Part shown: positions 1 through 6,176 of the stretch, piece after piece
Position numbering within the stretch: the first letter of the stretch is position 1
Layout: each line of letters begins with the position of its first letter
Origin: an uncultured Alistipes sp.
GTDB taxonomy: Bacteria; Bacteroidota; Bacteroidia; Bacteroidales; Rikenellaceae
Direction of reading: 5' to 3'
Length of the DNA: 13,866 nt
NCBI GenBank assembly: GCA_949840605.1
Contig: CATKXN010000071.1
Coordinates: 1-13,866 of the forward strand
Program-made: the position numbers and the translations under genes
The notes under the pieces: model-generated
Told to the model about the DNA's origin: nothing
Seen by the model: only the letters and a program-made list of their open reading frames with translations
The model's database searches: none

Positions 1-1
1 C

Positions 2-457
2 GGCCTGATGATGCGCATGTCCGAAGCTCAGTGGGACGCCGTGCTGACCGTGAACCTCAAGTCGGCGTTCAACTTCATTCACGCCGTAACGCCGATCATG
101 GCGCGTCAGAAAGGCGGCTCGATCATCAACATGTCGTCGGTGGTGGGTGTCAGCGGCAACGCCGGCCAGTGCAACTATTCGGCGTCGAAGGCCGGCATGA
201 TCGGTCTGGCCAAATCCATCGCCAAGGAGATGGGTCCCCGCGGCATTCGCGCCAACTGCATCGCCCCGGGCTTCATCATGACCGAGATGACCGACAAACT
301 GCCCGACGAGGTAAAGGAGGGCTGGTACAAACAGATTCCGCTGCGCCGCGGCGGTACGCCCGAAGACGTCGCCAAGGTGGCGCTGTTCCTCGCTTCGGAT
401 CTTTCGTCGTATGTCAGCGGACAGGTCATCCACTGCTGCGGCGCGATGAATTGTTAA
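2..457 (+). CDS. fabG: 3-oxoacyl-[acyl-carrier-protein] reductase, 5'-truncated
   Basis: This is the C-terminal 151 residues of a short-chain dehydrogenase/reductase that reduces 3-oxoacyl-ACP with NADPH in the cytoplasmic fatty-acid elongation cycle. The reading frame is open to the left edge, so the start lies outside the window; compared with the usual length of about 245 residues, roughly 95 are missing, including the TGxxxGIG dinucleotide-binding loop and NNAG motif. Visible here are the catalytic Ser in INMSSVVG (codon 137-139), Tyr and Lys in NYSASKAG (Tyr codon 176-178, Lys 188-190), the IAPGFIMTEMT segment, and the IPLRRGGTPEDVA / FLASDLSSYVSGQ C-terminal block typical of FabG. GLMMRMSEAQWD followed by VNLKSAF matches FabG better than generic SDRs. 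The C-terminus is cysteine-rich (CCGAMNC) where many homologues have a GG-M ending; this is probably lineage variation. A strong terminator follows, so this is likely the last gene of its transcript. Confidence 0.93.
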   Translation, partial: GLMMRMSEAQWDAVLTVNLKSAFNFIHAVTPIMARQKGGSIINMSSVVGVSGNAGQCNYSASKAGMIGLAKSIAKEMGPRGIRANCIAPGFIMTEMTDKLPDEVKEGWYKQIPLRRGGTPEDVAKVALFLASDLSSYVSGQVIHCCGAMNC

Positions 458-480
458 GAAACAGAGAGAAGCGAAAAGAA

Positions 481-500
481 AGGATGCCGCAAGGCATCCT
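481..500 (+). terminator. Small GCAA-tetraloop hairpin after fabG
   Basis: An eight-base-pair perfect stem, AGGATGCC (481-488) pairing with GGCATCCT (493-500), is closed by a GCAA (GNRA) tetraloop. It lies 23 bases after the fabG stop and four bases before the larger terminator stem. There is no T-tract directly after it, so it may be a 3'-end stabilising stem or a helper for the next hairpin rather than a terminator in its own right. Confidence 0.5.
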
Positions 501-503
501 TCA

Positions 504-550
504 AAAACAAAAGTGCCCGGCAAGTTTACTTGAACGGGCACTTTTGTTTT
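504..550. terminator. Strong bidirectional rho-independent terminator
   Basis: A 16-base-pair perfect stem (504-519 with 535-550) has a GC core (GTGCCCG / CGGGCAC), an A-rich left shoulder and a T-rich right shoulder (CTTTTGTTTT), so a U-run forms at the 3' end of either strand. The 15-base loop contains a small nested stem (CAAG 521-524 with CTTG 529-532). It terminates fabG on the plus strand and could also block minus-strand transcription. Confidence 0.85.
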
Positions 551-600
551 CAGACGGGGTATTCCGCAGGAAGCCTTCTTTTCGCGTCCGAAGCGCCGCG

Positions 601-641
601 GACAATCACGGCACGAAAGCGGAGCATGCGCCGTAATTGTC
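601..641. repeat. Imperfect inverted repeat upstream of the PorV-like gene
   Basis: GACAATCACGGC (601-612) is the near reverse complement of GCCGTAATTGTC (630-641); 11 of 12 positions pair, with one C/A mismatch and a 17-base loop. It sits about 20 bases upstream of a TATCTTTG element. It could be an operator, a hairpin in an untranslated RNA or a relic terminator; no protein-coding gene is seen in this stretch. Confidence 0.4.
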
Positions 642-669
642 GCAACTTGCATCTTTTTTGTTATCTTTG
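637..669 (+). promoter_or_regulatory. Promoter-like element (TATCTTTG) upstream of the PorV-like gene
   Basis: TATCTTTG at 662-669 fits the Bacteroidetes -7 consensus TAnnTTTG. A TTG at 637-639 lies 22 bases upstream, slightly beyond the usual 19-21-base spacing to the -33 element. The same octamer precedes other genes in this window. A terminator-like hairpin begins at the very next base, which makes its role as a simple promoter uncertain. Confidence 0.4.
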
Positions 670-689
670 ACGTCGTAACGACGTTTTTT
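670..689 (+). terminator. Terminator-like hairpin overlapping a presumed start site
   Basis: ACGTCG (670-675), a TAA loop and CGACGT (679-684) form a six-base-pair stem directly followed by a T-tract (684-689), the layout of a small intrinsic terminator. It immediately follows the TATCTTTG element at 662-669. If that element sets a start near 673-676, the hairpin could not fold in its own transcript, so it would act only on RNA arriving from upstream. Confidence 0.45.
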
Positions 690-727
690 GCAGCTGGATG
701 GTTCCGTCGGACCCGATGCAATTCAGT

Positions 728-758
728 TTTGCACCCATCCGGCTTTTCATTATATTTG
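728..758 (+). promoter_or_regulatory. Bacteroidetes consensus promoter for the PorV-like gene
   Basis: TTTG at 728-731, then exactly 19 bases, then TATATTTG at 751-758, fits the Bacteroidetes TTTG/TAnnTTTG promoter layout. Only five bases (TAATT) separate the -7 element from the ATG at 764, so the mRNA would have almost no 5' leader. Confidence 0.65.
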
Positions 759-763
759 TAATT

Positions 764-1639
764 ATGAAACGACTCGTAACCTTGCTCGCGGCCCTGGCCG
801 CACTCCAGACATACGCCCAGGAGGCGACGCTCCCCAGCCCCGACGCCAAGGCGATCGGCATGGGCGGCTTGATGATGACTACCCTTTCGGGTTCGCACGC
901 CATCTACAGCAACTCGGCGATGGCGGTTTTTTCGCGCATGCCGTCGCAGATTTCGTCCTCCTACTACGGGCAGGAAGACATCGATTATTACGCCGTATCG
1001 GGGTTCTGCCGTTTCGACAACGTCAACCTCGCGCAGATCGGCTGGCGCCAGTACCTGCGCGAACACGGCAACAACGACATGGCCGTCGACCTGGGCTATT
1101 CGCGCCGCATGGGCGACAACTGGTCCTTGGGCATCGTGGCGCGCTACATGCACCTGAAACGCCAGCAGATTTCAGCCGACGCGCTGGCCGTGGACCTCAG
1201 CGCCGCCTACCAGCTGCCGTTGGAGAACGTCGGCAGCTATTCGACGCTGCGCGCGGGGGCTAAACTGGGAAATCTGGGCGGATACGTCAACGATACGGAC
1301 TATACGCTGCCGATGGATTTCACCGTCGGTGCGGCACTCGACACATTCCTCTCCGATGCGCACGAAATCACCGTCGGCACCGACCTGGGATACTATTTCT
1401 CCCCGTCGTCGGTCCGCGGATTCCAGATGTCGGTGGGCGCCGAATACAACCTGATGCAACTGGTCCAGCTGCGCACGGGCTACCACTACGGCGAACGGCG
1501 CGACTACTATCCGAGTTACTGGACCGTCGGCGCCGGTGTGCGCATCCTCCACCTGCGGCTGGACTTCGCCTACCTATTCGCCAAGAAGCACACGCTCCTG
1601 CGCAATACGTACAGCATCAGTTTCGGGCTGGATTTCTGA
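764..1639 (+). CDS. PorV/PorQ-like outer-membrane beta-barrel protein
   Basis: The 291-residue product begins with a signal peptide (MKRLVTLLAALAALQTYAQ) and continues into a PorV/PorQ-type sequence: PSPDAKAIGMGGLMMT, then SGSHAIYSNSAMAVF, the N-terminal signature of this family of 14-stranded FadL-related barrels. Alternating aromatic/hydrophobic strands run to a C-terminal phenylalanine (SISFGLDF), as expected for BAM-dependent insertion. Family members include PorV/LptO and PorQ of the type IX secretion system, but many Bacteroidales carry paralogues of unknown role, and no other T9SS gene is in the window. An in-frame ATG at 698 would add 22 residues ahead of the signal peptide; 764 is preferred because it puts the signal peptide at the N-terminus and a consensus promoter lies just before it. 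The 3' end overlaps the minus-strand phosphatase gene by 23 bases. Confidence 0.8.
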   Translation: MKRLVTLLAALAALQTYAQEATLPSPDAKAIGMGGLMMTTLSGSHAIYSNSAMAVFSRMPSQISSSYYGQEDIDYYAVSGFCRFDNVNLAQIGWRQYLREHGNNDMAVDLGYSRRMGDNWSLGIVARYMHLKRQQISADALAVDLSAAYQLPLENVGSYSTLRAGAKLGNLGGYVNDTDYTLPMDFTVGAALDTFLSDAHEITVGTDLGYYFSPSSVRGFQMSVGAEYNLMQLVQLRTGYHYGERRDYYPSYWTVGAGVRILHLRLDFAYLFAKKHTLLRNTYSISFGLDF

Positions 1640-2105
1640 GATATTCCAAAATCCCCTCGCAACCGTCTTCCAGCATGTCGAGCACCAGTTCGAAACCCTC
1701 GCGTCCCTCGTAATAGGGGTCGGGAACATAGGTGCGGTCGGGATGGCGGCGGCAGAACTCCGTCATGCGGAATATCTTGCGGGCGGCTTCGGGGGAAGGC
1801 GCCAGGCGGTGCAGCGTTTCGTAATTCATGTCGTCCATACCGACGATCATGTCGAAGCGGTCGAAATCCGCCTCGCTCACCTGCCGCGCACGATGCGTCA
1901 GCGCATAACCGCGGCGCGAGGCCGCACTCCGCATGCGCGGGTCGGGCAGTTCGCCCCGGTGGCCTCCGTAGGTGCCCGCCGAGTCGATCGCGAACCGGCA
2001 GGCGACTCCCCGCTTCTCCACGAGGTCGTGCATGATGCCGTCGGCGGCCGGAGAACGGCATATATTGCCCAAACAGACGAATAAAATCCTTGTTTTCGAT
2101 TCCAT
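1617..2105 (-). CDS. Low-molecular-weight protein tyrosine phosphatase
   Basis: This 162-residue cytoplasmic enzyme belongs to the LMW-PTP (arsenate-reductase-like) family, which hydrolyses phosphotyrosine through a cysteinyl-phosphate intermediate. The P-loop CLGNICRS starts at Cys11 with Arg17 (C-x5-R), preceded by the usual RILFV strand; the general-acid loop DPYYEG has Asp129 with the two tyrosines typical of this subclass; DSAGT (41-45) and MDDMNY (90-95) are also family landmarks. Length is normal. The ATG at 2105 was chosen because the family fold begins almost at once and a TATCTTTG element sits four bases upstream; an ATG at 2198 would add 31 unrelated residues. In Gram-negative bacteria such enzymes often oppose BY-kinases in capsule or exopolysaccharide control, but no kinase or capsule gene is nearby, so the substrate is unknown. 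It overlaps tail-to-tail with the PorV-like gene. Confidence 0.93.
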   Translation of the reverse strand: MESKTRILFVCLGNICRSPAADGIMHDLVEKRGVACRFAIDSAGTYGGHRGELPDPRMRSAASRRGYALTHRARQVSEADFDRFDMIVGMDDMNYETLHRLAPSPEAARKIFRMTEFCRRHPDRTYVPDPYYEGREGFELVLDMLEDGCEGILEYLRNPARN

Positions 2106-2109
2106 GCCG

Positions 2110-2117
2110 CAAAGATA
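2110..2117 (-). promoter_or_regulatory. -7 promoter element for the phosphatase gene
   Basis: On the minus strand this reads TATCTTTG (TAnnTTTG consensus) and is separated by only CGGC from the ATG at 2105, implying a leaderless or nearly leaderless transcript. No convincing TTTG -33 match is seen at the expected distance. Confidence 0.5.
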
Positions 2118-2154
2118 ACGATTTTTTCGGAACGCGAATTGCAGGTTCCGGGGT

Positions 2155-2568
2155 ATGGAAAAGAAATCGACAGACCGGATCGGACAATCCCGCCGCATGG
2201 ACTGGGCCGTGCTCTACATGCGGCTGTTCGCAGGTGCCATAATGCTGTTTCACAACATCGGCAAAATACAGAATTACAACGAAATAATCGATTCATATCC
2301 AACGCTGCTTCATGTAGATCCCACCGTCGTGTTCGTCGTCGTGACGGTCGTCGAAGTGCTGCTGGCCGTATTGATCATCATGGGACTGTGGGTGCGGGCG
2401 GCGGCCTTCCTGATGGCGCTGGGCATCCTCCTGGCATTCATCCGGAGCGGATTCGGCACCGGAGAAGCAGATTTCGTATGGCTCGGCGTCTACGTCTTCC
2501 TGATCATTTCGGGAGGCGGATTTTACGGATTCGACAATGTACTCGCCCCAACCGGTGGAAAAAAGTGA
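2155..2568 (+). CDS. DoxX family inner-membrane protein
   Basis: The 137-residue product has about four hydrophobic membrane spans. The first carries the DoxX signature, an aromatic-rich helix with LYMRLFAGAIMLFHNIGKI (about residues 20-38), followed by the SYPTLLHVDP loop, then VVFVVVTVVEVLLAVLIIMGLWVRAAAFLMALGILLA and a final span ending ISGGGFYGFDN. DoxX proteins are small inner-membrane proteins with poorly defined, sometimes redox-linked, roles; nothing here specifies a substrate. It is transcribed divergently from the phosphatase across a 49-base gap. The ATG at 2155 is used, but an ATG at 2197 (MDWAVLYMRLF) is equally plausible, since many homologues begin close to the first helix. No clear promoter was found for it. 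Confidence 0.82.
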   Translation: MEKKSTDRIGQSRRMDWAVLYMRLFAGAIMLFHNIGKIQNYNEIIDSYPTLLHVDPTVVFVVVTVVEVLLAVLIIMGLWVRAAAFLMALGILLAFIRSGFGTGEADFVWLGVYVFLIISGGGFYGFDNVLAPTGGKK

Positions 2569-2621
2569 CCAATCGAACAATATTAGGACGGCCGACATTC
2601 CCGATGTTCGTAGATTTGTCG

Positions 2622-2629
2622 TATCTTTG
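2622..2629 (+). promoter_or_regulatory. -7 promoter element for the envelope operon
   Basis: TATCTTTG at 2622-2629 matches TAnnTTTG, with a second overlapping-register match, TAGATTTG, at 2611-2618. A start near 2634 would give a leader of roughly 37 bases before the ATG at 2671. No strong -33 TTTG is visible. Confidence 0.55.
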
Positions 2630-2670
2630 ACGCGATTTGTTTTCGTTAGAAACCGCAAAAACAGAACGTA

Positions 2671-3189
2671 ATGAAGATGAAAGCGATTGTGATGCTGGCG
2701 GCTTTCGCGCTGACCGCATCTGCCGCCACGGCGCAGGAACTGCCCCGCAAGGTGCAGAATGTCGAAGTGCTCGACCTGGACGGAAAACCGGTCAAACTGC
2801 CCCGTTTCGGAGAAAAGAACCTGATGATATTTTACGTGGACCCCGACCGTCACAAACAGAACGAGGATTTCACTATCGAGCTGGAGAAGAACGGACGCGC
2901 CTCGGGCGAGAACATCTACGGCTTCGGGGTGATGAACCTCAAGGACGCCCCGATGGTCCCCAACGGCATGGCCCGCAGCATGGCCAAGAAACGCACGGCT
3001 TCGAACGGCGCCACGGTACTGGCCGACCAGGACCGCATCCTGAGCAAGGCCTGGGGACTGGGCGACTGCAACAATCAGTTCGTGCTGATGATCGTATCTA
3101 AGGAGGGCGAATTGGTGTTCCTGCGCAAGGGTCTCCTCTCCGACGCGGACAAGGAGGCTTTCTACGAGACCGTCGAGAAGTATAAATAG
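2671..3189 (+). CDS. Secreted thioredoxin-fold-like protein, YtfJ-like
   Basis: The 172-residue product has a signal peptide (about residues 1-22, ending ATAQ), so it is exported, probably to the periplasm. The mature part begins VQNVEVLDLDGKPVKLPRFGEKNLMIFYVDPD, which resembles the N-terminal half of peroxiredoxin/thioredoxin-fold proteins, and ends with DRILSKAWGLGDCNNQFVLMIVSKEGELVFLRKGLLSDADKEAFYETVEKY. This last pattern resembles the YtfJ family of periplasmic proteins of unknown function. No CxxC redox pair is present; only one cysteine, in GLGDCNN, is seen in the mature protein, so disulfide exchange of the classical kind is unlikely. It is the first gene of an apparent operon: the Omp85-like gene starts six bases after its stop. 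ATG 2671 is used; an ATG two codons downstream is also possible. Family assignment is from pattern recognition only. Confidence 0.62.
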   Translation: MKMKAIVMLAAFALTASAATAQELPRKVQNVEVLDLDGKPVKLPRFGEKNLMIFYVDPDRHKQNEDFTIELEKNGRASGENIYGFGVMNLKDAPMVPNGMARSMAKKRTASNGATVLADQDRILSKAWGLGDCNNQFVLMIVSKEGELVFLRKGLLSDADKEAFYETVEKYK

Positions 3190-3195
3190 GTCTGA

Positions 3196-4392
3196 ATGGT
3201 GCGCAGAATCGTTGTCCTGATCCTCGTGCTCTCGGGTTCGGTCCTCACGGGACGGGCCCAGGAAAAGGGGACCCGTATTGCAGACGGCGATACGCTGCAC
3301 TACACCTACACCCCGCTGCCGCAGGAGGCTCCCCGAAAGAAGCCTTTCTTGCGGCGCGTAGTCGATTACTTCGGGGAGTCGACCACCGACAAGACCTTCG
3401 AAAAGAAGATAGACTTCACTTTCGCCGGAGGTCCCAGCTATTCGAAGAACACGAGTTTCGGCATCGGCCTGCTGGCGGCGGGGCTGTTCCGCCTCGACCG
3501 CACGGATTCGATCACGGCACCGTCCGACATCTCGATCTTCGCCAACGTCTCGGTATCGGGGTTCTATGCGCTGGGTGTGACGGGAAACACCATTTTCTCG
3601 CGCAACAAACGCCGCATAAACTATACGGTGATGTTCGCCTCGGCGCCCCGCAGTTTCTGGGGCATCGGCTATGACGAGGGACGCTACAATCCCGAGAGCA
3701 CCTACTCCGAGAAGCGCTATCTGGTCGAAGGGCGCTACCTGCACGAATTCCTGCCCCACACCTACATCGGCGGGCTGGTGAGCTTCGAACACACGCGGGG
3801 TCTGAAATTTTCCAGACCGGAGTATCTGCACGGGGAAAAACTGCATTACACGGCGACGGGCATCGGAGGCATCCTCGAATACGACTCGCGCGATTTCATC
3901 CCCAATCCGTTCCGGGGCGTCTACGTGAGTTTCCAGGAGACGCTCTTCCCGAAGGGGCTCGGAAACTGCGGCAAGACGCTGTGGCGCACGACGTTCACGG
4001 CCGACGCCTACCAGCGTGTCTGGAAGGACGGCATCCTCGCCGCCGATCTCTACGCGGTGTTCAACACCGACGGCACGCCGTGGCCGATGCTCGCCCGCCT
4101 GGGCGGCAGCCAGCGGATGCGCGGCTACTACCAGGGACGGTATACGGACAACGACATGATCACCCTGCAGATCGAACTGCGCCAGCGTATCTGGCGGCGG
4201 ATCGGATGTGCGGTCTGGGGCGGCGCGGGCAACGTGTTCCCGTCGCTTGGCGAGTTCGACTGGTCGAAGACGCTTCCCAACTACGGCGTCGGCTTCCGGT
4301 GGGAGCTCAAAAAAAGAGTTAACGTTCGCCTCGACTACGGATTCGGCAAGAAGACAAGCGGATTCCTGCTGAGCATCAACGAGGCATTTTAA
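3196..4392 (+). CDS. POTRA-less Omp85/BamA-type outer-membrane barrel
   Basis: This 398-residue outer-membrane protein carries the Omp85 (bacterial surface antigen) barrel. A signal peptide occupies about residues 1-22, followed by a short 50-residue linker and then a barrel from about residue 70 to the C-terminal phenylalanine. Landmarks include GILEYDSRDFIPNPFRGVYV (about 226-243), the RGY loop motif MRGYYQGRYTD (308-318) that marks the Omp85 superfamily, GGAGNVF (342-348) and a final RLDYGFG strand region. BamA and TamA have several N-terminal POTRA domains (about 80 residues each); here there is no room for any, placing it among the N-terminally minimal Omp85 proteins whose function is largely unknown. 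It may translocate or insert a substrate, or export a lipid or surface component. Six bases separate it from the YtfJ-like gene and 14 from the transferase gene downstream, supporting co-transcription. Confidence 0.85.
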   Translation: MVRRIVVLILVLSGSVLTGRAQEKGTRIADGDTLHYTYTPLPQEAPRKKPFLRRVVDYFGESTTDKTFEKKIDFTFAGGPSYSKNTSFGIGLLAAGLFRLDRTDSITAPSDISIFANVSVSGFYALGVTGNTIFSRNKRRINYTVMFASAPRSFWGIGYDEGRYNPESTYSEKRYLVEGRYLHEFLPHTYIGGLVSFEHTRGLKFSRPEYLHGEKLHYTATGIGGILEYDSRDFIPNPFRGVYVSFQETLFPKGLGNCGKTLWRTTFTADAYQRVWKDGILAADLYAVFNTDGTPWPMLARLGGSQRMRGYYQGRYTDNDMITLQIELRQRIWRRIGCAVWGGAGNVFPSLGEFDWSKTLPNYGVGFRWELKKRVNVRLDYGFGKKTSGFLLSINEAF

Positions 4393-4406
4393 GAGCTGTT
4401 TGGTTT

Positions 4407-6122
4407 ATGAGTGCTGATACGGACCGGAAAAACAGACGCCGGGTGGTCAAGACCCGCAGCCGTTTCACGACGCTGCTGACCATCTATTTCTTCGTGGCGC
4501 TGATCATTCCCAACTGCGTGCTGGCCAACACCGAGCCCTACTCGGTGTGGACCGTCGAGGCGCTGATACTCATGCCGTTGGGTTTCTACATGATGTGGAG
4601 CGTGGCCCTGCGCCGTTCGGGTGTGATGATTTGGCTGGCATTCCCGTTCATCTTCTTCTGCGCCTTCCAGATCGTGCTGCTGTATCTCTTCGGCAACTCG
4701 ATCATCGCTACCGACATGTTCACCAACCTGCTGACGACCAATCCGGGCGAGGCGGGCGAACTGCTGGGCAACATCTATCCTTCGGTGGTGCTGGTCTGCG
4801 TCATCTACCTGCCGCTGCTGTGGCTCGCGGCGCGCGAGATCGGCCACAAACGCTACATCACGCGCACGGCGCGCATGAACATCGGGCTGACCGGTGCGGC
4901 GCTCTTCGCGCTGGGACTGCTGGCCCTGTGGCCCGCCTACCACGTAAGCGAGGACCGGCACGTGCTGCGCGACGAAATCTTTCCACTGAACATCCTCTAC
5001 AACCTCGGGCTGAGCGGTTCGGAATTCCGCAAGTCGTTCAACTACGAAAAGACTTCCGCCGAATTCTCCTACGAAGCCCGGCGCACGGCCGAAATCCCCG
5101 GCCGCGAGGTCTACGTGTATATCATAGGTGAGGCCTCCCGGGCCATGAACTGGCAGCTCTACGGCTACGAACGCGAAACCAATCCCCTGCTGTCGCAGAA
5201 GGAGGGGTTGGTGGTATTCCGCAATATGCTGACCCAAAGCAACACCACGCACAAAAGCGTACCGATGATCCTCTCGTCGATAGCCACCGGCGAACACGAA
5301 GAACTTTACCGCCGCAAGGGCCTTCCGGCGCTGTTCAACGAGGCGGGATTCGACACGTGGTTCATCTCCAACCAGTCGCGCCAGGGCGCCATGATCGACC
5401 ACCTGGCCCACGACGCCAAGCACCTGATCTACATCCGCTCGCCGCGCCACGACACGCAGCTGCTCGACGAGATGCGCAAGGCAATCGAGAAAAGCGATTC
5501 CCGGAAACTACTCTTCATACTGCACTGCTACGGATCGCATTTCAGCTACCACCAGCGTTATCCGCGGGAATTCGCGCATTTCAAGCCCGACGACGACGTG
5601 GCGATCGCCAAACAGCACCGTCCGATGCTGGTCAATGCCTACGACAATTCGATCCGTTATACGGATTACGTGCTGTCGCAGATCATCGACTACCTCGGGT
5701 CGCTCGAAAACACCTCTTCGGCGCTGCTCTACTGCGCCGACCACGGCGAGGACCTGATCGACGACAAGCGCGAGCGTTTTCTTCACGCCTCGCCCACCAC
5801 CACGGCTTACCAGCTCTATGTGGCGTCACTGGCGTGGTTCTCGGAGAGTTACCGGGTGCGTTTCCCCGAAAAGGCCGCCGCCGCCGAAGCCAACGAGACG
5901 GCTCCGGCTACGACGCACGCGCTGTTCCACACCATGGCCGACATGGCCTCGATCCAAGGACGTTACCTCACGACGAACGTGTCGCTCGTGAGTTCCGACT
6001 TCGACCGCTCGGCCCCGCGACGCTATCTGAACGACCACAACGAGGCGGTACCCTACCGCAAGACGGGACTCCGGCCCGAGGATATGGAGGTATTCCGGCG
6101 ATACGGCATTGAGCTGAACTGA
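4407..6122 (+). CDS. EptA-type phosphoethanolamine transferase (sulfatase superfamily)
   Basis: This 571-residue inner-membrane enzyme has an N-terminal bundle of about five membrane spans (roughly residues 20-42, 48-68, 74-97, 125-143, 157-176) and a periplasmic alkaline-phosphatase/sulfatase-fold domain from about 230. Metal and catalytic residues of the EptA/MCR family are recognisable: Glu242 in IIGEASRA, the nucleophile candidate Thr280 in QSNTTHKSVPM, His378 in CYGSHFSYH, Asp445-His446 in CADHGEDL and His460 in RFLHAS. GYERETNP after the Glu motif is also typical. Family members move phosphoethanolamine from phosphatidylethanolamine to lipid A, core sugars or proteins; in this phylum lipid A modification affecting cationic-peptide resistance is plausible, but the acceptor cannot be read from sequence. 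It is the last gene of the envelope operon and is followed by a hairpin terminator. Confidence 0.88.
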   Translation: MSADTDRKNRRRVVKTRSRFTTLLTIYFFVALIIPNCVLANTEPYSVWTVEALILMPLGFYMMWSVALRRSGVMIWLAFPFIFFCAFQIVLLYLFGNSIIATDMFTNLLTTNPGEAGELLGNIYPSVVLVCVIYLPLLWLAAREIGHKRYITRTARMNIGLTGAALFALGLLALWPAYHVSEDRHVLRDEIFPLNILYNLGLSGSEFRKSFNYEKTSAEFSYEARRTAEIPGREVYVYIIGEASRAMNWQLYGYERETNPLLSQKEGLVVFRNMLTQSNTTHKSVPMILSSIATGEHEELYRRKGLPALFNEAGFDTWFISNQSRQGAMIDHLAHDAKHLIYIRSPRHDTQLLDEMRKAIEKSDSRKLLFILHCYGSHFSYHQRYPREFAHFKPDDDVAIAKQHRPMLVNAYDNSIRYTDYVLSQIIDYLGSLENTSSALLYCADHGEDLIDDKRERFLHASPTTTAYQLYVASLAWFSESYRVRFPEKAAAAEANETAPATTHALFHTMADMASIQGRYLTTNVSLVSSDFDRSAPRRYLNDHNEAVPYRKTGLRPEDMEVFRRYGIELN

Positions 6123-6129
6123 AAACAAT

Positions 6130-6155
6130 AAAGGCTGTCCTTGCGGACAGCCTTT
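6130..6155. terminator. Bidirectional terminator between eptA-like and H1-like genes
   Basis: An 11-base-pair perfect stem, AAAGGCTGTCC (6130-6140) with GGACAGCCTTT (6145-6155), is closed by a TTGC loop. On the minus strand the stem is followed by a T-rich run (TTTATTGTTTT). It lies eight bases past the transferase stop and 22 bases past the end of the convergent H1-like gene, so it can serve both. Confidence 0.82.
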
Positions 6156-6176
6156 AAGTTTGATCGGGGGGTCGAA

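Noticed and set aside
698..763. Alternative N-terminal extension of the PorV-like protein from ATG 698
   Set aside because: It would bury the signal peptide and run through the consensus promoter at 728-758; the ATG at 764 is the better start.
2293..3846. A 517-codon open frame on the minus strand across DoxX, the YtfJ-like gene and part of the Omp85 gene
   Set aside because: The translation is low-complexity His/Arg/Gly/Val-rich and matches no family, while the plus strand holds recognisable proteins throughout. GC-rich third positions keep antisense frames open.
4389..5450. A 353-codon minus-strand frame opposite the transferase gene
   Set aside because: No family resemblance and atypical composition; the plus-strand EptA-type catalytic residues are all in place.
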